A DNA stretch of 25,022 bases from CAYGZM01 sp964354365 (GTDB taxonomy: Bacteria; Planctomycetota; Phycisphaerae; Sedimentisphaerales; Anaerobacaceae). The notes under the pieces were generated by a model, which made no database searches, was not told where the DNA came from, and was given only the letters and a program-made list of their open reading frames with translations. The position numbers and the translations under genes are program-made. The DNA is taken from the NCBI GenBank assembly GCA_964354365.1, contig CAYGZM010000052.1, positions 1 to 25,022 of the forward strand, read 5' to 3'. Of this stretch, positions 20,989-25,022 are shown one piece after another; positions within the stretch are counted from its first letter, which is position 1, and each line of letters starts with the position of its first letter.

Positions 20989-22161
20989 CTATTCTTCTCT
21001 GAGCGTTACGGCCGGGTCGTAAGCGACGGCTATCATCGCCGGGATAAAGCTGCTGACCGCCGCGAATACGGGCGCGAATATCAATGAGATAATCAATAAA
21101 GCCAGCTCCGGCTTTATCATTGTCTTCGCCGTCAGCTTGAATATGCCCGGCCCGAAATACTGCGCCAGCCCCGTCCCCAAAAGGAAACCTAAAGCCGCTC
21201 CGAGAAGCCCGATCAGCGCAGCTTTTCCGAGGAACAGCAGCGCAATTCTGCCCGAGCCGTAGCCGAGCGCCCGCATAATCCCTATCTCCTGCTGCCTCTC
21301 TCGAACGTTCATTATCGCCAGCACGCCGACCCACACCCCGCAGGCGATGACGGTGAAGGGCATTATCACGGCAAAGAGATTTCTCACCATTTGCCTCTGC
21401 GCGGCGCGGGCCTCGGCGATGGCCTTTGTCTGAAATACCTGGGCTTCGGGCAGCAGTGAGCCGATTTCCTTTCTCAGCAGGGCCACGGGGTCATCGGTCT
21501 CGCCGAAACAAAGACAATCCACCGCCCGGATTTCACTTATTTGCCCCGGCAGCTCGAGGATTTCCTGTGCGTCGCGCAGATGGCACTGAATTCGCACGTC
21601 ATCTGCCCCGCCGGATTCGGCAAGGCGCCTGGCGATGGAAAAAGTTTTTCCCTTGATATCCACGCGGTCGCCCTGGTTCAATCCGAGCGTATTCCATACC
21701 CTGTATCCGAGGTACACGCTGCCCGGCTTGATCTCGAAGCTTATGGGGGGCTTTTGGCTGCCTGTCCCTGGGGCCCCCGGCGGACTGACCTCCGGGGCAA
21801 GACCGGTCAGGATCACATCCAGACCCTGCCATGATATCTTCTTTTGCAGGGTGGCAAGCAGATGACTGTAAGCGATTGTCTTCTGCGAGGCGAGTTTTGT
21901 AAGATATTGCTCCGGCATAGTCCGGTCGGCGATGCCCGTCATCAGAAACTGGTTCATATCCGCCTCTTTTGCTATGATGTGCATGTTATAGCCCATAGAG
22001 AGCATCAGGCGAGCGGTCTCCCGCTCGGATGCCGCCCCCGCCGTGAAAAAGCCGATGAATAACGCAACCGCCGTCATCACCGCCAGCAACCCAAGCACGA
22101 AGTTCACCTTGCGGTGACAAATCTCTTTTAGAATTAGACTAACTATAGACATCCTCCGCAT
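20989..22161 (-). CDS. ABC transporter permease, FtsX/MacB family
   Basis: From ATG 22161 the product has about 390 residues. Its layout is typical of the family: one N-terminal membrane helix (FVLGLLAVMTAVALFIGFF), a large extracytoplasmic domain, and three C-terminal helices. NVRERQQEIGIMRALGYG is the hallmark coupling region. It should form a homodimer, or pair with another permease, with the ATPase encoded 2 bp downstream. Such systems export lipoproteins, peptides or drugs, or transmit force. No outer-membrane or adaptor partner is adjacent. The frame is open to 22320, but family-like sequence begins only at MRRMSIVSLILKE. ATG 22161 is preferred to 22152, whose GGAGG is directly adjacent and so useless for that start. 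Confidence 0.88.
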   Translation of the reverse strand: MRRMSIVSLILKEICHRKVNFVLGLLAVMTAVALFIGFFTAGAASERETARLMLSMGYNMHIIAKEADMNQFLMTGIADRTMPEQYLTKLASQKTIAYSHLLATLQKKISWQGLDVILTGLAPEVSPPGAPGTGSQKPPISFEIKPGSVYLGYRVWNTLGLNQGDRVDIKGKTFSIARRLAESGGADDVRIQCHLRDAQEILELPGQISEIRAVDCLCFGETDDPVALLRKEIGSLLPEAQVFQTKAIAEARAAQRQMVRNLFAVIMPFTVIACGVWVGVLAIMNVRERQQEIGIMRALGYGSGRIALLFLGKAALIGLLGAALGFLLGTGLAQYFGPGIFKLTAKTMIKPELALLIISLIFAPVFAAVSSFIPAMIAVAYDPAVTLREE

Positions 22162-22204
22162 TATCCCATCCGCCCCCCCATCGGTCAACCCTTCAGACCT
22201 CCCC

Positions 22205-22290
22205 ACCCAACAAACCGCCACTGTAAGGAGACGGATAACCACGAAGGGTATTATACCCAACAAGCCGCGACCGCAAGGGAGCGGATAACC
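22205..22290. repeat. Two direct 36-bp repeats, 50 bp apart
   Basis: The copies at 22205-22240 and 22255-22290 start ACCCAACAA and end CGGATAACC, matching at 29 of 36 positions. They lie in the 297-bp gap upstream of the ABC permease gene. They could be repeated regulator sites or remnants of a tandem repeat. I see no gene in this gap. Confidence 0.6.
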
Positions 22291-22458
22291 CCCGAATTTG
22301 CACCGATCTGCACCAAGCAAGACCCCGTGTCACCTCCGCCAAGCTTGTCCTCCACCCCGATCGCCGAGCGCGAATCGAGTAAAATCCGGTACGCTGGCCG
22401 CTGCCCACCGAAATCAGCCTTCAAAAGTCATTGGGGGGGCACCTATAGAGAAGGGTGA

Positions 22459-22902
22459 CTACTCAGCCAGTCGCGCGTCCAGCGGGACCTTTATCGCCTT
22501 AAGCGGCCTAAGCCACTCGGACATCAACTTCTCTTTGTCAAGCTTTCGTATTACTCCATCCAGAATATGTACAGGCAACTGGAACTTCGAAGGGGCATCC
22601 ATCTGCGCAACGGCGCCAGCAGTCGCTGCAAGAACCACCAATAATCTCACATAAGCCACATAGGAACAGTTCTCTTCGGTTACGGCCAGGATACTATCCG
22701 GTGATTGTATTGTCTTCTTGATTTCGGGAGGGATGTCTCCAAATTCAAGGGCACCTTCTCCCCACTTGGCGCGCTTGAGCCGCTCGATCAATCTTGAGAT
22801 AGGTGCGTAGAATATTAGAACCACCACAAGAACCGTGGCCGGCCAGATGGTGTAATGAATCAAGTCTGTGATGAACTGGGTTAGTAATGTCACAACCTCC
22901 AT
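22459..22902 (-). CDS. Small membrane-anchored protein of unknown function
   Basis: I do not recognise this 147-residue protein. It has an N-terminal membrane helix (about residues 20-36, TIWPATVLVVVLIFY). A basic segment follows (APISRLIERLKRAKWGEG), which would lie in the cytoplasm by the positive-inside rule. A second hydrophobic stretch (YVRLLVVLAATAGAVAQM) comes mid-protein, then a helical, charged C-terminus. ATG 22902 is supported by AAGGTGA just upstream. The frame can be extended to 22935, without support. It lies between the ABC exporter and the methyltransferase-propeller gene on the same strand, but with gaps near 300 bp on both sides, so it is probably a separate unit. Confidence 0.7.
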   Translation of the reverse strand: MEVVTLLTQFITDLIHYTIWPATVLVVVLIFYAPISRLIERLKRAKWGEGALEFGDIPPEIKKTIQSPDSILAVTEENCSYVAYVRLLVVLAATAGAVAQMDAPSKFQLPVHILDGVIRKLDKEKLMSEWLRPLKAIKVPLDARLAE

Positions 22903-23111
22903 TATTTCACCTTTCTCTTGACAATAATTAGGCACATCTCTACACCCACTTGTTTTCCCCTTGGCACGGGCTCATTCTGTTCTCGGTTGCCTCATGTATT
23001 TTCTCTGTTTTCAGATTACCGCCAATTTCCCATCCAGTCAAGCGAAAATCCCGCCCCCCCGGGATGTTAATTTCGGCAAGCCGCCCCCGCTCGTTCGTCC
23101 TTCACTACCGA

Positions 23112-23215
23112 TCTAAGCCAGTGTTTATCCGCGTCTGGCAACTTTTCGTGCCAATTCGTGTGAATTCGTGGTTAATGCTTTTCTTAGTGTCTTGGCGCCT
23201 TCGTGGCCAAATCCT
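23112..23215. repeat. Intergenic stretch with repeated AATTCGTG-type words
   Basis: The words TTTTCGTG, AATTCGTG and AATTCGTGG follow each other, and then CTTCGTGG. This mosaic resembles a family of degenerate intergenic repeats seen in environmental genomes. The gap 22903-23213 has no gene that I can support. Confidence 0.35.
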
Positions 23216-24983
23216 AATTCAACGCTTCTTCCGGAATAAAGGCCATTGAAGTCTGCACGGAGAAGCCGCAGGTGCAGCCCGAGCTCGCTTCGGGGATGAG
23301 CACGAGTCCGCCGGCGGGAATAATGTTAATCCAGCAGCCCGGGCGCGCAACTTCGGTCAGGCGGGTCGGCCCGCCTCCCGGCCCCAGGTCATACATCCAC
23401 GGGTTCAAGCCCCGCCAGAACAGGCACTGTGCCGAGGCCGAGACGCCCCCGCAGCCGTGCCCTCGCCGCTCGAATTTCCAGCCCTCGATCTTCCTGCCGG
23501 TTCCAAGATCATAAGCATAAGGCCACGCATAGACGGTATCGGCAATAATCGTCGGGAGACGATTGTATTCGCCGTGAGCGCCGTCGGCTGCAAGCTCCGT
23601 GTCGTGACTTGCACGCCAGATAATCTCGCCTGAACGGCCGTCGAAGGCGTCATAGTAATAACGGATGGCCTCTCCGACGAGGTCCGAGCCGCTCAGCAGA
23701 AGGATGTCTTTGGCGCAGTTCAGATAAACCGGCTCGGCGAAATTCCCGACGTCTATTTTTTTCTTGAATACCACGCGCCCGGTTTCCACGTCGAGGGCCG
23801 TAAGGTGCTGGTTGCCTCCGTCGAACAGCGTCTTAACGGGCATACGGCCGAGACTGTCCGCCAGGGCGGCAGGGCTGTCAGTCTCGACGAAGTACATTCG
23901 TCCGCCCCCAAGGGCAATGGTCGTGTTTACGATAAGCCCGTCCCTGTAATTCCAGAGAGGTCGCCCGCTGTTCCTTTTCATTGCGAATACATAGTCGCTT
24001 ACGACGAGCTTCATATCTCTTTGCCACAGGGAGTTGTCGGCATCGTAGCTCGTCTCCGTGTAGGAGGCCCCTTTTCTTCTGCCGCTTCCAAGAAGCACAT
24101 CGCCGGTGTAGGCAACGTAACCCCATTGTCGCGGCTCGCCTTGCGAAAGCTGGGGCATCTTGTGCGCAAGCCGGCGCTCGCCCGTCCGAACGTCGAAACC
24201 ATAACACTTATCCTCAGCAACAACGTAGAGGAGCCGGTCGTCCACCGCCATGCTGCCGGAATCGAGAAACACGCCGAGCCTGCGCGAATTGGGGATTTCA
24301 ACCTGCCACTGTATGGTCCCATTGTAGGCATCGACGGCAAAAACGATGCAATCGCCCGGCACGAAAAGTCGCCCCTCTTTGAAAAGCGGCGGGACGTTTC
24401 GGTGGTGACGGTCAATCATACGCTCCGGCCCGGGGGCGCCGAACCATTGAATAGCCATTTCCCCTTTGACAAGCTCATCGTTGCTGCAGGCGGAATTGCC
24501 CGGCTCTGCATAAGTATGTGTCCACTCGCCGGCCCCTTCGAGGCCGGCGCGCTGCGCCAGCCCCCAGAGCACCCCGTCGCTCTTATTGACTTTCCAGCCG
24601 GGGATTGCCGCTTCGCCCCAGTCTCTTAGCCGCTGTCTATTGCCTTTGCCGCGGGGCAACCCAAGAGCAATAATGCCTCCACAAGGCCGGAGCATCCCAA
24701 AAACCTCTTGCGGTGAAGCTGGCAGCTCACCCGTTAGTAGCGCCGCGTCCGAAACAATCAGGTTGGCAAAGTATTTCGTATATGGTAATCGCCCGGAGGA
24801 GGCTTGGTGGATTACGACGCGTCCGTAAAGACCGGCCCTGTCGAGCGCCTTGCGAGCCGCCTCAACCTTGCCTGCATCCCGCTCAACGCCCACTATCTTC
24901 AGGTCGGTTATTCGCGCCAGCTCGTATGCCAATCGGCCCCTCCCACAGTCCAGAACGAGGCAATATCCCCAGGGCAAACGCAT
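23214..24983 (-). CDS. Class I SAM methyltransferase fused to a PQQ-type beta-propeller
   Basis: A 589-residue fusion. Residues 1 to about 125 read as a Rossmann methyltransferase: motif I LVLDCGRGRLAYELA, KIVGVERDAGKVEAARKAL (acidic end of strand 2), LIVSDAALL and EVFGMLRPCGGIIALGLPRG. From about residue 190 there are repeated PQQ-like blades (FAVDAYNGTIQWQVEI, YGFDVRTGERRLAHKM, FAMKRNSGRPLWNY, TALDVETGRVVFKKK, DAFDGRSGEIIWR). The substrate is unknown, and no quinoprotein active site was identified. Motif I begins at residue 9, while class I enzymes normally have 20-40 residues before it, and no signal peptide is seen, so the N-terminus seems short. An in-frame TAG lies 6 bp upstream of the ATG. 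An AGG at about -8 gives weak support for this start. Confidence 0.82.
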   Translation of the reverse strand: MRLPWGYCLVLDCGRGRLAYELARITDLKIVGVERDAGKVEAARKALDRAGLYGRVVIHQASSGRLPYTKYFANLIVSDAALLTGELPASPQEVFGMLRPCGGIIALGLPRGKGNRQRLRDWGEAAIPGWKVNKSDGVLWGLAQRAGLEGAGEWTHTYAEPGNSACSNDELVKGEMAIQWFGAPGPERMIDRHHRNVPPLFKEGRLFVPGDCIVFAVDAYNGTIQWQVEIPNSRRLGVFLDSGSMAVDDRLLYVVAEDKCYGFDVRTGERRLAHKMPQLSQGEPRQWGYVAYTGDVLLGSGRRKGASYTETSYDADNSLWQRDMKLVVSDYVFAMKRNSGRPLWNYRDGLIVNTTIALGGGRMYFVETDSPAALADSLGRMPVKTLFDGGNQHLTALDVETGRVVFKKKIDVGNFAEPVYLNCAKDILLLSGSDLVGEAIRYYYDAFDGRSGEIIWRASHDTELAADGAHGEYNRLPTIIADTVYAWPYAYDLGTGRKIEGWKFERRGHGCGGVSASAQCLFWRGLNPWMYDLGPGGGPTRLTEVARPGCWINIIPAGGLVLIPEASSGCTCGFSVQTSMAFIPEEALN

Positions 24984-25022
24984 CTTAACCTACGGTAGGA
25001 GCGGGATATAGCCGATGATTTG

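Noticed and set aside
20987..21334. N-terminal extension of the exporter ATPase by 116 residues
   Set aside because: It lies wholly within the permease gene in another frame and is Arg/Gly/Ala-rich without domain features. ATPases of this class start near MVELKN.
22162..22320. Extension of the permease N-terminus by about 53 residues
   Set aside because: It would cover part of the repeat-bearing intergenic gap and adds a sequence unlike the family. The normal first helix follows MRRMSIVSL.
1..25022. tRNA, rRNA, riboswitch or phage genes
   Set aside because: I found no tRNA-like cloverleaf, rRNA sequence, known riboswitch core or phage protein by eye. A covariance-model scan would be needed to exclude small RNAs.

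Overview
The window looks like a chromosomal segment of an environmental bacterium, most likely a planctomycete of the Phycisphaerae type. This is inferred, not proven. The grounds are a DUF6057 membrane protein next to PD40 beta-propellers carrying CxxCH motifs, a methyltransferase fused to a PQQ-type propeller, many genes without a Shine-Dalgarno sequence, and intergenic regions rich in short palindromic and MITE-like repeats. I see no rRNA or tRNA gene, CRISPR array, transposase or phage gene.

Layout. At the left edge (1-160, minus) is the start of a short protein of a kind I associate with nucleotidyltransferase toxins. mnmG (tRNA U34 modification, 622-2490, plus) follows, probably read from a leaderless promoter. 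Next come an orphan Phd/YefM-type antitoxin (minus) and a 128-bp MITE. A radical SAM/SPASM-like enzyme (plus) converges with a RidA-fold, chorismatase-like protein (minus). A 200-bp MITE with a perfect 8-bp target duplication sits just upstream of the latter.

From 12863 down to 5877, all on the minus strand, run hisA, a DUF6057 polytopic membrane protein, a PD40 propeller with one CxxCH, and, after a second copy of the 128-bp MITE, a larger PD40 propeller with one CxxCH plus C-terminal TPRs. The last three look like parts of one envelope system of unknown function. It is the best candidate here for an undescribed system.

Divergent from hisA (13121-18686, plus) is a tight five-gene nucleoside/ribose operon: a membrane-anchored nucleoside hydrolase, a ribokinase, and the substrate-binding lipoprotein, double ATPase and permease of a ribose-type ABC importer. 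The genes fit cleavage of nucleosides outside the cytoplasm, uptake of the ribose, and its phosphorylation. A degenerate copy of the 200-bp MITE follows.

The right part holds an FHA-GAF signalling protein with a very good sigma70-type promoter (plus), a two-gene LolD/MacB-like ABC exporter (minus), a small membrane protein of unknown function (minus), and a methyltransferase/PQQ-propeller fusion (minus) that appears short at its N-terminus.

All protein calls rest on motif reading and memory of families. No database search was run.
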